The notes beneath the pieces are model-generated. The model was not told the origin of the DNA. It saw only the letters and a program-made list of their open reading frames with translations, and did not search any database. The translations under genes and the position numbers were made by a program. This document shows positions 8,057-16,418 of a stretch of 38,367 nt of DNA, one piece after another (position 1 is the first letter of the stretch; each line of letters begins with the position of its first letter). Source of the stretch: Magnetococcales bacterium (GTDB lineage: Bacteria; Pseudomonadota; Magnetococcia; Magnetococcales; Magnetaquicoccaceae); assembly GCA_015231915.1 (NCBI GenBank), contig JADGAR010000035.1, forward strand, positions 1 through 38,367, read 5' to 3'.

Positions 8057-8869
8057 TCAGAAAACGCCTCGATGCATGGTGCGCGAAAGAAACGGCACCC
8101 CGAAGAAGTTGACGAAAGCCACGCCAAATACCAATATCCCAATCACCGCGCCAACGCGAGGGGAAATGTGCAGGGTGGGCCGCAGATGCAAGGCGAGGGC
8201 AATCAACAGCCAGTTGATCAGCGACCACACTTCCAGGGTGTCCCAGCTCCAGTAGCTGCCCCAGGCGTCCTGCGCCCAGATTGCGCCGGCCAGGATCATC
8301 AGCGTGTCGAAAACGAACGCCACGGCCATGAACCGATAGGCCAGTCCGTCCAGGGCGTCGTCGCAGGGGAGGGCGGCAAAAGGGGCACTCCCCGCCATCA
8401 TCCGGGCCAGAACGACCACCCCCAGAGCCGCTGCCACCAGCGCCGCACCCAGGAACACCTTGCCAAAACCGATATGCACATACAACCAGATGGTGTGGTA
8501 GGTGGCGGGATACTCCGAATGGAACGGATCCACCACCAGCAGCCAGCCCCCCATGATGAACAACAGGGGCAACACCACCATGGCCAGGGGTCTCAGCCGG
8601 GGGAGACGCCAATAAACCACCGCGTACACCAGGGTCAGACTCCAGAGGTTGCTGGAAAGAATCTCGAACTGATTGACGAACGGGCCATGGCCGAGCCGTT
8701 CCCAACGCATGCCCAGGGCCGCCCCATGCAGGAGCAGCCCGGCGACCAGCATTGCCAATACCCCCATCCCCGGCCCGCGGCGTCCCACAAGGCCCATGAT
8801 CAGCGCGAAAGACCCTGCCATGACATAGGCCGTCAGTCCCAGCCACATGCAGAGGATTTCGACTTCCAT
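8057..8869 (-). CDS. ccsA: CcsA/ResC-family cytochrome c maturation protein
   Basis: 270 residues with about eight TM helices. The WWD signature of haem-handling proteins is present as WGSYWSWDTLEVW at residues 203-215, flanked by His132 (YVHIGF) and His228 (ALHLR), the usual external haem ligands. The motif NQFEILSSNLW near residue 66 also matches CcsA. This protein presents haem to apocytochromes on the outer face of the inner membrane together with ResB/Ccs1. It lies 9 nt downstream of the dihaem cytochrome gene and 5 nt upstream of the oxidase-like gene. The matching ResB-like gene lies about 2.5 kb away, beyond the diguanylate cyclase. Confidence 0.9.
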   Translation of the reverse strand: MEVEILCMWLGLTAYVMAGSFALIMGLVGRRGPGMGVLAMLVAGLLLHGAALGMRWERLGHGPFVNQFEILSSNLWSLTLVYAVVYWRLPRLRPLAMVVLPLLFIMGGWLLVVDPFHSEYPATYHTIWLYVHIGFGKVFLGAALVAAALGVVVLARMMAGSAPFAALPCDDALDGLAYRFMAVAFVFDTLMILAGAIWAQDAWGSYWSWDTLEVWSLINWLLIALALHLRPTLHISPRVGAVIGILVFGVAFVNFFGVPFLSRTMHRGVF

Positions 8870-8878
8870 CCCGGTTCG

Positions 8879-9586
8879 TCAATGCACCGGCAGTGTCTGT
8901 TCGTAGGCGAGAATGTCTGCCGCCACCTCCGGGGGCAGCATGCGCAGGCTGATCATCTCCTGGCCCGGCTGGCCGTTGCGGATTTTGTGCAACACCTCGA
9001 AGGGGTTTTCGTTCGCCTCGGTGCCGAGGTATTCCGGCTCCTTGTCCGAACCGAAATTGAGCTTGCGTCCGTCCAGGCCGTGACAAGCCGCGCAGATGGT
9101 TTGGAAATAGGGCGCCCCCCTGGCGGCATCGCCCCTGGAGCGTCCCGATGTCGCATCGATGTATTTTTCCGGTTCGATCAGCCCCTTGGCAAGAAACAAC
9201 GCCACATCGCTGGCCGCATCGTCAGGCAGGAGTTCCGGTGTGTAGCGATGGACCGGATCACGCAGAATCGCGGTCACTTGCTGGGGATCTTTGCCCATCC
9301 AGGTGCGCAAATCCCTGGCGACCGTTCCCTTCGTGCCCTTGTAGTCCCAGCCGTGGCAGGCAACGCAGCGCCATGTGGCGGATCCCTTCGTTTCCCCGCC
9401 GGACGGATAGGAGGCATGGGTCTCCTTGGGGGGGGTTTTCATTTTCAGTGTGGTCATCCAGTTGTCGTAGATGCGGCCCCCCCGTGAGATCCGATAGACT
9501 TCGGTCAGGTCCCCCGCGAGCGTCGTCAGGGGGGTGATTGCCATTCCGAACAGGCAGCATGACAAAAAAAGGTATTTTGTTTGCAT
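8879..9586 (-). CDS. Exported dihaem cytochrome c
   Basis: 235 residues from the ATG at 9586. I preferred this start to 9601 because GGGGGAA lies just upstream and the signal peptide is then compact (MQTKYLFLSCCLFGMAITPL). The mature N-terminus carries SRGGRIYDNW and the haem motif is WRCVACHGWDYKG (~74-78). This resembles a class of cytochromes whose SGGxLYDxW-type start precedes a GWDYKG haem block (family memory). The second haem motif, CAACH near 165-169, is in a class I cytochrome domain. It is the first cytochrome of the minus-strand group with CcsA and the oxidase-like protein, and is a likely electron donor or partner for that membrane protein. Confidence 0.88.
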   Translation of the reverse strand: MQTKYLFLSCCLFGMAITPLTTLAGDLTEVYRISRGGRIYDNWMTTLKMKTPPKETHASYPSGGETKGSATWRCVACHGWDYKGTKGTVARDLRTWMGKDPQQVTAILRDPVHRYTPELLPDDAASDVALFLAKGLIEPEKYIDATSGRSRGDAARGAPYFQTICAACHGLDGRKLNFGSDKEPEYLGTEANENPFEVLHKIRNGQPGQEMISLRMLPPEVAADILAYEQTLPVH

Positions 9587-9631
9587 AATTGGTTCCCCCA
9601 TATTTTTTGATTGACATTCAGGCGCGCCTGC

Positions 9632-11323
9632 TCAAACCAGATTTGCCATCACCACCCGGTTGCGTCCGGCCCGTTTGGCCTGATAGAGCGCATTGTCCGC
9701 CACCTTGACCAGATCGAAGGGGGCCTTGATCTCCGGCATGGGATGAACCGCCACGCCAATGCTGATGGTGACCTTGAGGCCGTCGATGGCTTGCGCCTCG
9801 ACCCTCTGGCGGAAACGCTCGGCCACCCCCCACGCCCCGTGTCCGTCCATGTTGGCGGGGGTGCTGGGGAGGATGACGCAGAACTCCTCGCCACCGTAAC
9901 GGCAGGGAAAATCGATCTTGCGGAAGTGCTCCTTCATCAGGCGGCCAATGGCCTGCAAAACCCGATCCCCCTGATCGTGTCCGTGTTCGTCATTGAAACG
10001 CTTGAAGTGATCCACATCGAACAGCAGAAAGGAGAGCGGATAGTGGTAACGCGCCGCGCGGTCGAATTCGGCGGTGAGCAACTCCTCCATGCGCCGGCGG
10101 TTGAAGATGCCGGTCAGCTTGTCGGTGTAGGAGATGAGGCGCAACTCCTCTTCCAGCCGTTTTGCCTCGGTGATGTCCCGGATGAGGGCGGCGGAACCGA
10201 TCACCGTGCCATCCGGGGCGAGGATGCGTGCGGCGTGGACCGACAACACCTGTTCCTTGTAGACGAGTTCGTCCGGGTAGGCGCGGCCTTTGTTGTCGAT
10301 GTAGCTGGCCAGATAGTCGGGATCGTCGAGCAGGTGCATGAATCCCTGCTTAACAATCTGCTCGGCGCTTTTGCCGAGGAGACGTTCCGCCGAGGGATTG
10401 ACCAGCACCACCGTGCCGTCACGATCCGTGACCACGATCCCCTCGCGGGCGCTGAGGATGATGGTGTTCAGCTTGTCGCGTTCCTGCTGGAAGCCGGTAT
10501 AGGTCTGCAACAGTTGGGCCAGCATGTGGTTGAAGCTGGCCGCCATGCGGCTCAGTTCGTCGTGTCCCGGTTCCGGGACCCGGATGGTGAGATCCCCGGC
10601 GGCCACTCGGGTCATGGCCGCGGTCACCTGGCCCAGCGGTGCGACCACCAGGCGGCGCACCAGCAGGAAAACCAGGACGAGTTTCAACAGGATGACCACA
10701 ATCAGAATGCGAAACGCCCGTTCCCGCGACTCCCGGATCGCGGCCAGCACGGGTTCCATGGTGGTGGTCACCTTGACCACCCCCCGCAGGGCTTCGTCCT
10801 CGTCATGACAGCGATGGCATCGTTCTTCGTTGGGGATCGGGGTCAGAAAGGTGAGGTAGCGGGTATTCTCCTCGACCTCCTCGAACGAGGTCATCTCCTT
10901 GCTGGCCAGGGCGCGCAACAGGGCCGGATGGTCGGCGGGGAGGATACGGATGGTCAGTTCTTCGCTTCTGGGTTTGAAGGATGGCTTGCCGCGGTAGGTG
11001 TTGACCGCCTCGATGGTCTTGTTGTCCTGGAAGGCCTCCAGGCCGTTTGCGCGCAGGATGCGGAAGTCGTGAATGCCTGGGACTTTTTTCAGCTCTTCGG
11101 CGAACTGCTGTGTAATGATCGCCGAGCCGGTGAGCATCACCGCGTCCAACCCATGGATCACGCTGCGCGTCATCTCCAATCGGGCCAGTTCGTTTTGTCG
11201 CAGCAGGGAGGTTTCCTCGTGATGGGAGTAAAACAGGATCATGCCAATCAAAATAATGGTGGAGGGAATGGCCACGCCAATCATGATTTTACTGCCGATT
11301 GAGTGCCGCAATTGATTAAACAT
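9632..11323 (-). CDS. Diguanylate cyclase with periplasmic haem-c sensor, HAMP and PAS
   Basis: 563 residues. TM1 is at about 12-30. A periplasmic domain spans ~31-202 and ends with the covalent haem motif CHRCH at 169-173 (NEERCHRCHDEDEALRG). TM2 is at about 203-225, followed by HAMP (~226-280), PAS (~285-395) and GGDEF. The active site is intact (GGEEF), and the RxxD inhibitory site is present five residues before it (RKID then FPCRY). It should therefore make c-di-GMP from two GTP with product inhibition. The arrangement fits a Tll0287-like haem sensor of redox state or gas. A PilZ protein encoded at 33 kb could be one receptor. A promoter candidate lies 40-75 nt upstream. Confidence 0.92.
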   Translation of the reverse strand: MFNQLRHSIGSKIMIGVAIPSTIILIGMILFYSHHEETSLLRQNELARLEMTRSVIHGLDAVMLTGSAIITQQFAEELKKVPGIHDFRILRANGLEAFQDNKTIEAVNTYRGKPSFKPRSEELTIRILPADHPALLRALASKEMTSFEEVEENTRYLTFLTPIPNEERCHRCHDEDEALRGVVKVTTTMEPVLAAIRESRERAFRILIVVILLKLVLVFLLVRRLVVAPLGQVTAAMTRVAAGDLTIRVPEPGHDELSRMAASFNHMLAQLLQTYTGFQQERDKLNTIILSAREGIVVTDRDGTVVLVNPSAERLLGKSAEQIVKQGFMHLLDDPDYLASYIDNKGRAYPDELVYKEQVLSVHAARILAPDGTVIGSAALIRDITEAKRLEEELRLISYTDKLTGIFNRRRMEELLTAEFDRAARYHYPLSFLLFDVDHFKRFNDEHGHDQGDRVLQAIGRLMKEHFRKIDFPCRYGGEEFCVILPSTPANMDGHGAWGVAERFRQRVEAQAIDGLKVTISIGVAVHPMPEIKAPFDLVKVADNALYQAKRAGRNRVVMANLV

Positions 11324-11370
11324 ATCAGATATCGACTAGTGATCCACGAGAGATTTATGAAGAAATGTTC

Positions 11371-11399
11371 ATTATGCCAGAATGCACCAACCAAAGCAA
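11371..11399 (-). promoter_or_regulatory. Candidate sigma-70 promoter of the diguanylate cyclase gene
   Basis: Reading the minus strand, TTGCTT (11399-11394) and CATAAT (11376-11371) are separated by 17 nt. A TG precedes the -10 box by one base (TGGCATAAT), giving an extended -10. The predicted transcript would start about 40 nt before the ATG at 11323. The surrounding 110-nt gap is AT-rich compared with its neighbours and holds no gene. Confidence 0.45.
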
Positions 11400-11432
11400 A
11401 AGAAAAATTATTATATTTTGCAATAGATGGTT

Positions 11433-12383
11433 TCAGGACGGAAATTTGCGCCAATAATGCCAGGCGAGGCTGCCGCTCGCCACCAGAAAGGCGGCCAGCA
11501 GCCAGTAACGGGCCCAGTCATAGGCCACCCGATAGCCCATCCAGAAGCTCATGGCCACATAGCGCAGCTCGCCACCCCCGGGAAAAGGGAACCGGTCGCC
11601 TGGGACCAAATCCCGGGTTTCGCCCTGTGCGGTGACCCGCAGGCGATGACGCGGCAGCGCAGGAAAAACCCCGCCCAACGCCGGGTGGATGACCGCTTCC
11701 TCCAACAAAAGCATGGCCAACACCGCCGTGTCGGTACCAGGAATGGTCCAGGAATGGCTTTGCTCGCGATAGAGGGGGTAGGATGGAAAATGCACGGCGC
11801 CCCGGATGGGGGTTGCCTGCGGGTCGGCTGACCATTCGAAAACCGGGGCGAATCCGTGGTTGGAGGTGGGGTCGATGCGGTAGCCGTGGAGCAGCAGCGA
11901 CTCGCCCGCGCCCAACTCGCTGCGGCGCCAGACGCCCTCCTCGTCGCGCCAGCGCAAGGTGGTGCGTTTTTTTTTCACCCGCCAGTCCGGGCCGTACTCC
12001 CTGGCGAATCCCTCGTTGACGAACACCAGCCGCTGCAGGTCACCCCAGTGCAACCAACCCTGTTCGATCCCGCTCAACTCGCCAGCGAAAGCCTCGCCGA
12101 TGGGCAGTTCCACCCACCCCTGCTGGTAGGTCAGACGACCCAGGCCCAGCAGCAGGGCCGCCATCAACAGCGCGACATGAAAGACCAGCAAGGCGGGCTG
12201 GGCGCGAAACGAGGCATTGGCGAGAATGGCCGCCAGCAGATTGACCCCCAGCAGAGCGACAGGGGGACCCAGGAGCGCGGCGGGCGATGCCATCTCCCGC
12301 GCCGCGCCCACTGCCGCCAAACCCAGCAACGCGATCAGCCACGGCGTCCACAGCAGGGAACCCGGCGCAGGAAGAGGTTTCAA
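11433..12383 (-). CDS. ResB/Ccs1-like cytochrome c maturation protein
   Basis: 316 residues. Three N-terminal hydrophobic segments (TPWLIALLGLAAVG; PPVALLGVNLLAAILA; LLVFHVALLMAALLLGLG) precede a long periplasmic region containing LRWRDEEGVWRR and SWTIPGTDTAVLAMLL. A final TM lies near residue 295 (YWLLAAFLVASGSLAW). The FHVALL histidine in TM3 and the final TM match the ResB/Ccs1 plan, though the protein is shorter than typical ResB. It should work with CcsA in System II haem attachment. The start is a TTG with AGG about 9 nt upstream. The gene follows the 11-haem cytochrome by 9 nt and is the last gene of the main operon. Confidence 0.8.
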   Translation of the reverse strand: MKPLPAPGSLLWTPWLIALLGLAAVGAAREMASPAALLGPPVALLGVNLLAAILANASFRAQPALLVFHVALLMAALLLGLGRLTYQQGWVELPIGEAFAGELSGIEQGWLHWGDLQRLVFVNEGFAREYGPDWRVKKKRTTLRWRDEEGVWRRSELGAGESLLLHGYRIDPTSNHGFAPVFEWSADPQATPIRGAVHFPSYPLYREQSHSWTIPGTDTAVLAMLLLEEAVIHPALGGVFPALPRHRLRVTAQGETRDLVPGDRFPFPGGGELRYVAMSFWMGYRVAYDWARYWLLAAFLVASGSLAWHYWRKFPS

Positions 12384-12392
12384 AACATTTAC

Positions 12393-14867
12393 CTATGGTG
12401 AAGGACTGGTACACTTTTCGCTGCCATCCCGCATCCAGGTTCTCCCGGTCTCACCATTGCCCGGTGCGCCCTTGGAGCCGCAACTGGACGCGGTCCAGCT
12501 GCCGCTCTTCTGCCAGGTCTTGACCTTCAGGACCGCGCCCAGGTAATAGGGAGCCTGGCTGTAGGTGGCTGTGGTGCCATTGCGCACCTGCGTGCCGCTG
12601 GTCTTGCCCGCCTCAGGTCCGACATCGTTCAGATTGACGAGAAAGGCCTTGTTCTTCCAGCCGTGCGGTATGGCGATGTGGCACCAGCGACATTTCAAGC
12701 TGCCGATCTTGTCCGCGTGATAGCCATGCAGGTTGGTGTCCTTTTCACAGCAGAAACCGCTTTGCGTGCTGTTTCTGGTGGCGTAGTTGTTGTAGTTGTG
12801 GCAGCGGAAACAGATGCCGCTGGACTGCCCCGACCCGGTCGAAAGATCCCAGGTCCCCTTGAGAATGAAATCGTTCGTCGAGCCATGGGGTCCCCAGGGT
12901 TTGCCGGCATTGGGGATGGAGGTGCCGTCCGCAGTGGCCGAGCCGTGGCAGTCGGTGCAGAACATGGTCAGGTTGCCGATGAAGCCGCCGGTGGAGCCGT
13001 TCCACGGGGAGAGCCAGAGATTGGCCATGCCGCCGCGCTCCGACAGGGTGCGGCCCGTGGGCCAGATCACCGGGTGGAAGGAACGACGGTTGGCGCTGGC
13101 ATTGCTCGACTCCTTCTGGTCCGTGCCGGTCAGGGAGTCGTTGGCGTTGGCGCCGAACTCCATGGCCTGGTTGGTGTACTGGGTCAGGCCGTTGGTATTG
13201 GTGGCCGTTCCGCCGGTGAAGCTGCCCAGATTGGGCCGGTTGCCGGTGGGATAGGTGTTGTTGTCGTCGTAGCCGTAATCCGAGTGGCACTTGAGGCAGA
13301 TCTGGTATTCGCGGGTGACGTGACTGGCGGAGCGCAGCGTAGAGGCCCCGGCCCCGCCGTCCCCCTTCTTGACGGTGTAGCTCGTCGGCAGCGTGGGGAA
13401 GGTGGTGGTTCCGTAGGTCGGCTCCACCCCCCAGGTCCCGCGCAATGCCCCTGAGGCCAGATTCGAGTGCTGGACCGTGGCATCGTGGGTATGCGTCGGT
13501 GCGGTCGTTGCCCCGGAACCGTTGAAAAGACGGTTCTTGATCGCCCGGTGCGGGTTGTGGCAGTCGGTGCATTCCACGTGGCGATTCAACAGGTCCCCCT
13601 TGCCCAGGGAGAGTTGCGTTTCCTGAAAATCGGCGTTGATGATGTCGTGTTTCTCGGTGGTGCCGTGGGCGGCCTGATCCGCGCTGGTGATCGGCATGCG
13701 GCGGTTGCCCACGTCGGTGAAATCGCTTTTGATGTTCGGCGGCGAGCTGGTCAGGACGCTTTGCGTGGAGGTGATGTGACACTGGTAGCAGGTCTCCTCG
13801 ATGGCAGGATTGCCTCCCTGCTTGACCGGGGTGGCGGTGCTGTCGGTCCCCTCGCGCAGCAGGCGTCGGGAGCCGGCCACGGTGTGGGAGTCGTGACAGT
13901 TGAGGCAGGCCATCTCCCACACCTTGGCATTGGTCGGGAACTCCCGCGCCTCCGCCGGGGAGCCGACGCCGGATTTGTAGATCAGGCTGGCGCTGGTGGT
14001 ATTGGCATGCACCGATTCGGCCCAGGCGTTCTTGCCCTTGTCGTGACAGGCCAGGCAGATGATGTCGGCGCTCTGGCTGAAGGTGCTGCCCACCGGGGCC
14101 ACCTTCTGAAACCGGTTCAGACGCAAAAACTTGATGCTGTCGGCCTCGGCGGGATCGCGGATGTGGGGGTCATGACAGGAGGCGCATTGCACCTGGTTGT
14201 TGTCCAGCGGCACAAGGGGTCGCGGCGTGACCCCCTGGGCGGCGTTGCCCATGATCAGCGTGGTCCCGGAGGTGTAGGGGGGAGTGCGCAGTTCGCCGTC
14301 CTTGGTGGCCACAGTGGCGTTGAAGGTGAAGGAGATCGGATGGTCGTTGGAGAGATCCACCCCCAGATTGCGGGTGAATCCGGTGGTGGCACCGCTGCCG
14401 GAAGGCATCACCCCGCCGGTGCCGGCACCGGACATGCTGATGGTCGGGGGGACCTTGCCCCCCAGGACGTTCACCGAACCGATGGCCACGGTGCCGTCAT
14501 GACAGGAGAGGCACAACTTGGAGGTCCCCCCCGGTCCCGCGCGCAGTTCGTTGACATCCGCGTCGATGGAGGAGGATTCGTAGGTCTTGGTGTAGGTCGC
14601 CGTGGAGAGGGTGCGGTTCCACAGCGGGGTGGGCACCCCGGCGGCCTGGGTGGCGGCGTGCGGGGTGTGGCAGAAGACGCAGATCTGGGTTTCGGAGACC
14701 GCCTTGACCGTGCGTTGCGGTCCGCCGGAATAGTCGGTGGCCGAAAGATTGTGTTTGGTGCGCCGTACATCGGAGATGCGCGCGCCAAAACCCTCCTGCC
14801 AGGGCCAGAACAGCACCCCGGTCAGCAGACAGGGTACGATCATCCACCACGCCAGTTTACGCATCAT
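12393..14867 (-). CDS. Large exported 11-haem cytochrome, doubled-CXXCH type
   Basis: 824 residues from the ATG at 14867, which overlaps the NHL gene by 4 nt (ATGA) and has GGAGG upstream. A signal peptide (WWMIVPCLLTGVLFWPW) is followed by eleven CXXCH motifs: CVFCH, CLSCH, CASCH, CLACH, CLNCH, CYQCH, CTDCH, CLKCH, CTDCH, CFRCH and CRWCH. The first four, with their context (TKHNLS, PLWNRTL, LSNDHPISF, CASCHDPH), align with the tetrahaem protein encoded at 23141-23947. The protein is therefore a tetrahaem-like module plus a seven-haem extension. Long Ser/Thr/Asn/Gly-rich stretches suggest surface exposure. A haem-free tail of ~75 residues carries two Cys. Probably an outer-surface terminal reductase or conduit component. 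Confidence 0.92.
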   Translation of the reverse strand: MMRKLAWWMIVPCLLTGVLFWPWQEGFGARISDVRRTKHNLSATDYSGGPQRTVKAVSETQICVFCHTPHAATQAAGVPTPLWNRTLSTATYTKTYESSSIDADVNELRAGPGGTSKLCLSCHDGTVAIGSVNVLGGKVPPTISMSGAGTGGVMPSGSGATTGFTRNLGVDLSNDHPISFTFNATVATKDGELRTPPYTSGTTLIMGNAAQGVTPRPLVPLDNNQVQCASCHDPHIRDPAEADSIKFLRLNRFQKVAPVGSTFSQSADIICLACHDKGKNAWAESVHANTTSASLIYKSGVGSPAEAREFPTNAKVWEMACLNCHDSHTVAGSRRLLREGTDSTATPVKQGGNPAIEETCYQCHITSTQSVLTSSPPNIKSDFTDVGNRRMPITSADQAAHGTTEKHDIINADFQETQLSLGKGDLLNRHVECTDCHNPHRAIKNRLFNGSGATTAPTHTHDATVQHSNLASGALRGTWGVEPTYGTTTFPTLPTSYTVKKGDGGAGASTLRSASHVTREYQICLKCHSDYGYDDNNTYPTGNRPNLGSFTGGTATNTNGLTQYTNQAMEFGANANDSLTGTDQKESSNASANRRSFHPVIWPTGRTLSERGGMANLWLSPWNGSTGGFIGNLTMFCTDCHGSATADGTSIPNAGKPWGPHGSTNDFILKGTWDLSTGSGQSSGICFRCHNYNNYATRNSTQSGFCCEKDTNLHGYHADKIGSLKCRWCHIAIPHGWKNKAFLVNLNDVGPEAGKTSGTQVRNGTTATYSQAPYYLGAVLKVKTWQKSGSWTASSCGSKGAPGNGETGRTWMRDGSEKCTSPSP

Positions 14868-15991
14868 CCCGCCCCTCCGTGCTCGCGCAGGATCATCACC
14901 CTGCCATTGAACATGTCGGCGATGTAGACCCGGTTGCCAGCGTCGGTCCATATGCCGCTCGGCAGATAGAAACGCCCGATATCCTTGCCGGTCCCGCCGA
15001 TGGGGAGCAGGAACTGGCCATTCTCGTCGTAGATCAGCAGATGATCGTGTTCCCCCTCAATGACATAAATACGACCCCGGCTGTCCACGGCCACCCCCTT
15101 GGGGCGCACCATCTGTCCGATCACTAGGCCCCGCTGGCCGAAGGTGAGCAGAAACTCCCCGCCGGGATCGAAGATCTGAATCCGGGCGTTCAGGGTATCG
15201 GAGACATACAGCCGGTCCCTGGCGAAGGCCAGATGGGTCGGGGCATGAAACTCTCCCGGCATCTGGCCGGGACTCCCGAACCGCTTGATCAACTGGCCCG
15301 CATCGTCGAAGACCTTGATGTCGTGGGCGCGGGAATCAGCCACGTAGACCCGTCCGCGCGTCGCGTCCCGCGCCAGGCCGGTGGGCCGCACCAGTTCCCC
15401 CTTGCCGAAGGTGCCGACCGGCACCCCTTCCGGCGAAAGGCGGACCACCATGCCCAGGTCGGCATCGGCCACCAGGATCTCCCCCTTGGCCCCCTGGGCG
15501 ATCCCCACCGGCGCGGCGAAGCCGCTCTCTGCGGTGGCCTGTTTCCAGATGCGCAGCCGTCCTGCCGGGCGGTCGAAGACCACCACCCCCTGCTGGCCCG
15601 CGTCGGTGACGAGGATCCGGCCCGCCGTGTCCACCATGCCGGCATGGGGGCGTTGCAGTCCCTGGTCCGAATCCCGGTTGACCGGTTCGGCATCGGGATC
15701 CATGCCCACCAGCCACATGAGCGCCTTTTGCGACTTCTCCCGATCCCGCAGCGTCTGTTTGCCGGCATCGGTGAGGACGAAGTTCTCCTTCCCCAACAGC
15801 TGCCCCGCGTACTGGTAGCGGGGGGGATCCGGCGGCGAGGGCCAGACCGGCAGGTGCAAGCCGGGTTCCTCCACCCCCAGGCGCAGCTCACGGGGCAGAT
15901 CCGCCTCGAAGCACCCCCCCAGCGCGAGGGTGAGCGCCATCCCTGCCACAACTCGGCCCCAGGCGACCGGATTGGTGAAAAAACCATTCAC
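14864..15991 (-). CDS. NHL-repeat beta-propeller lipoprotein
   Basis: 375 residues. A GTG start at 15991 has AGGA 8 nt upstream and gives a short signal peptide ending in the lipobox LALGGC, so the protein should be lipidated. After a Pro-rich lead (WPSPPDPPRYQYAGQLLG), repeated NHL blades fill the chain (GILVADADLGM-type, RVYVADSRAHDIKVFDDAG, RLYVSDTLNARIQIFDPGG). NHL propellers bind proteins, and such proteins recur in extracellular-cytochrome gene clusters of metal-reducing bacteria (established association). The lead segment is shared with the NHL lipoprotein at 24183-25352, so the two are paralogues. It lies between the second trihaem pair and the 11-haem cytochrome. Confidence 0.88.
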   Translation of the reverse strand: MNGFFTNPVAWGRVVAGMALTLALGGCFEADLPRELRLGVEEPGLHLPVWPSPPDPPRYQYAGQLLGKENFVLTDAGKQTLRDREKSQKALMWLVGMDPDAEPVNRDSDQGLQRPHAGMVDTAGRILVTDAGQQGVVVFDRPAGRLRIWKQATAESGFAAPVGIAQGAKGEILVADADLGMVVRLSPEGVPVGTFGKGELVRPTGLARDATRGRVYVADSRAHDIKVFDDAGQLIKRFGSPGQMPGEFHAPTHLAFARDRLYVSDTLNARIQIFDPGGEFLLTFGQRGLVIGQMVRPKGVAVDSRGRIYVIEGEHDHLLIYDENGQFLLPIGGTGKDIGRFYLPSGIWTDAGNRVYIADMFNGRVMILREHGGAG

Positions 15992-16025
15992 GCGCGGCTT
16001 CCTCGCGGTTGGAGGATGAGGCGAC

Positions 16026-16418
16026 TCAGTACTCCCCTGGACCGGTGGATTTGCTGCCTCCGCGAATGCCGGTCTGCAGGCCGGGCAGACCGGAGTGGCA
16101 GCGGTCGCAGAACTCCGTGCCCCAGGCGATATCTCCATTGTGACACATTCCGCAGAACTTGCCATCCAGAATTTTGTTCATGTCGATCTGGTTCGACCCC
16201 ACCTTCATCTCGAAACCCAGTTCGTTGTGGCACACCTTGCAGCGGAACCGGATGCGATGAAACCAGTGGGGGTAGATCACCGGTCGCACCCCCTGCGCCT
16301 CGGCCTGGCTGTTGAGCACCACGTCGGCATACTCGGCCAGGGCCGCGTCCATGCCCAGGCACAAAGCCAGCGCAAGGGCCATCGTCAGCCGCCAGAATCC
16401 TCGTCCGATTGGTTTCAT
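16026..16418 (-). CDS. Periplasmic trihaem cytochrome c7-type, form B2
   Basis: 130 residues with a signal peptide (MALALALCLGMDAALA). Three haem motifs are present: CKVCH (60-64), CGMCH (89-93) and CDRCH (104-108), in the frame PHWFHRIRFRCKVCH...ILDGKFCGMCHNGDIAWG. This is the c7-like trihaem pattern described for the nanowire_3heme domain (recognised from memory). The start has GGGAGG 6 nt upstream and overlaps the preceding gene by 4 nt. It is a close paralogue of the protein encoded at 19515-19949. Likely a soluble periplasmic shuttle between inner-membrane donors and the outer-membrane complex. Confidence 0.92.
   Translation of the reverse strand: MKPIGRGFWRLTMALALALCLGMDAALAEYADVVLNSQAEAQGVRPVIYPHWFHRIRFRCKVCHNELGFEMKVGSNQIDMNKILDGKFCGMCHNGDIAWGTEFCDRCHSGLPGLQTGIRGGSKSTGPGEY

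Noticed and set aside
8052-9086. In-frame upstream extension of the oxidase-like gene
   Set aside because: It is antiphase reading of CcsA and the dihaem cytochrome; its Gly/Arg/Pro-rich text has no membrane or domain character, and the ATG at 8051 starts the hydrophobic protein.
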